34,648 bases of DNA from CAYYMH01 sp964472785 (GTDB taxonomy: Bacteria; Zhuqueibacterota; Zhuqueibacteria; Thermofontimicrobiales; Thermofontimicrobiaceae). How positions within the stretch are numbered: position 1 is the first letter of the stretch; the number at the start of each line of letters is the position of its first letter. The DNA lies in the NCBI GenBank assembly GCA_964472785.1, contig CAYYMH010000045.1, positions 1-34,648 of the forward strand, read 5' to 3'. Under the pieces are notes generated by a model that saw nothing but the letters and a program-made list of their open reading frames with translations, ran no database searches and was not told where the DNA came from. A program made the position numbers and the translations under genes. Below, piece by piece: positions 34,615-34,648 of the stretch.

Positions 34615-34648
34615 CCTAGTTAATTTGACAAAGGGTAAAAAATTATTT

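Overview
The window looks like chromosomal DNA from a Gram-negative bacterium of the FCB superphylum, probably a Calditrichota/KSB1-like or related uncultured lineage rather than a true Bacteroidota. This rests on protein families, not on a marker-gene tree. The families are a PorV/PorQ-type outer-membrane protein, a C-terminal sorting domain of the YPNPFNP type (type IX secretion), a TonB-dependent receptor with an N-terminal carboxypeptidase-like domain, DUF4837 and DUF4139 proteins, and tandem DUF2723 proteins. The DNA is AT-rich, and many genes have strong AGGAGG-type ribosome binding sites, which let me correct several starts.

Layout. Positions 1-1521: end of a dispersed repeat and a minus-strand secreted M64-type metallopeptidase. 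1877-8185, plus strand: valS with a clear terminator, a DUF4139 secreted protein, and recG. 8186-8507: gene-free, with a second copy of the dispersed repeat. 8508-17927, plus strand: a compact probable operon of a SAM methyltransferase, a GT4 glycosyltransferase, two tandem DUF2723 (GT117-like, GT-C fold) membrane glycosyltransferase paralogues, an LPG-synthase-TM/YbhN-like membrane protein, and a DUF4837 lipoprotein. 18008-18832: a TPR protein with a strong terminator. 18903-21560, minus strand: PHP phosphoesterase, secreted alpha/beta-hydrolase-like protein, and cyclophilin-type peptidyl-prolyl isomerase lipoprotein. 21561-22282: gene-free, with the best copy of the repeat and some DnaA-box-like sites. 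22283-23219, minus: a patatin-like phospholipase broken by one extra base in a homopolymer. 23531-23704, minus: a 57-residue membrane protein. 24287-34601, plus: a MurR/RpiR regulator followed by a four-gene outer-membrane/secreted cassette (TonB-dependent receptor, ~1000-residue FN3-containing secreted protein, PorV-like protein, Asp-box/lamin-tail protein with a type IX sorting domain).

How the genes may work together. The 8.5-17.9 kb block reads as a glycan-transfer module: soluble GT4 and methyltransferase, then two polytopic GT-C enzymes that probably move sugars to acceptors on the outer face of the inner membrane. The 24.3-34.6 kb block reads as a regulated nutrient-uptake or surface-attachment system. 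A sugar-phosphate-sensing type regulator sits upstream of a SusC-like receptor, but there is no SusD. The SusD position is taken by a large secreted FN3 protein and a PorV homologue. The promoter between regulator and receptor carries inverted and direct copies of an ATGAAACAAATGTC-like motif placed around the -35/-10 elements, a good operator candidate. This cassette and its promoter are the strongest candidates for something not well described. The dispersed repeat and the frameshifted patatin are secondary points of interest. No tRNA, rRNA, CRISPR array or complete transposon was recognised.
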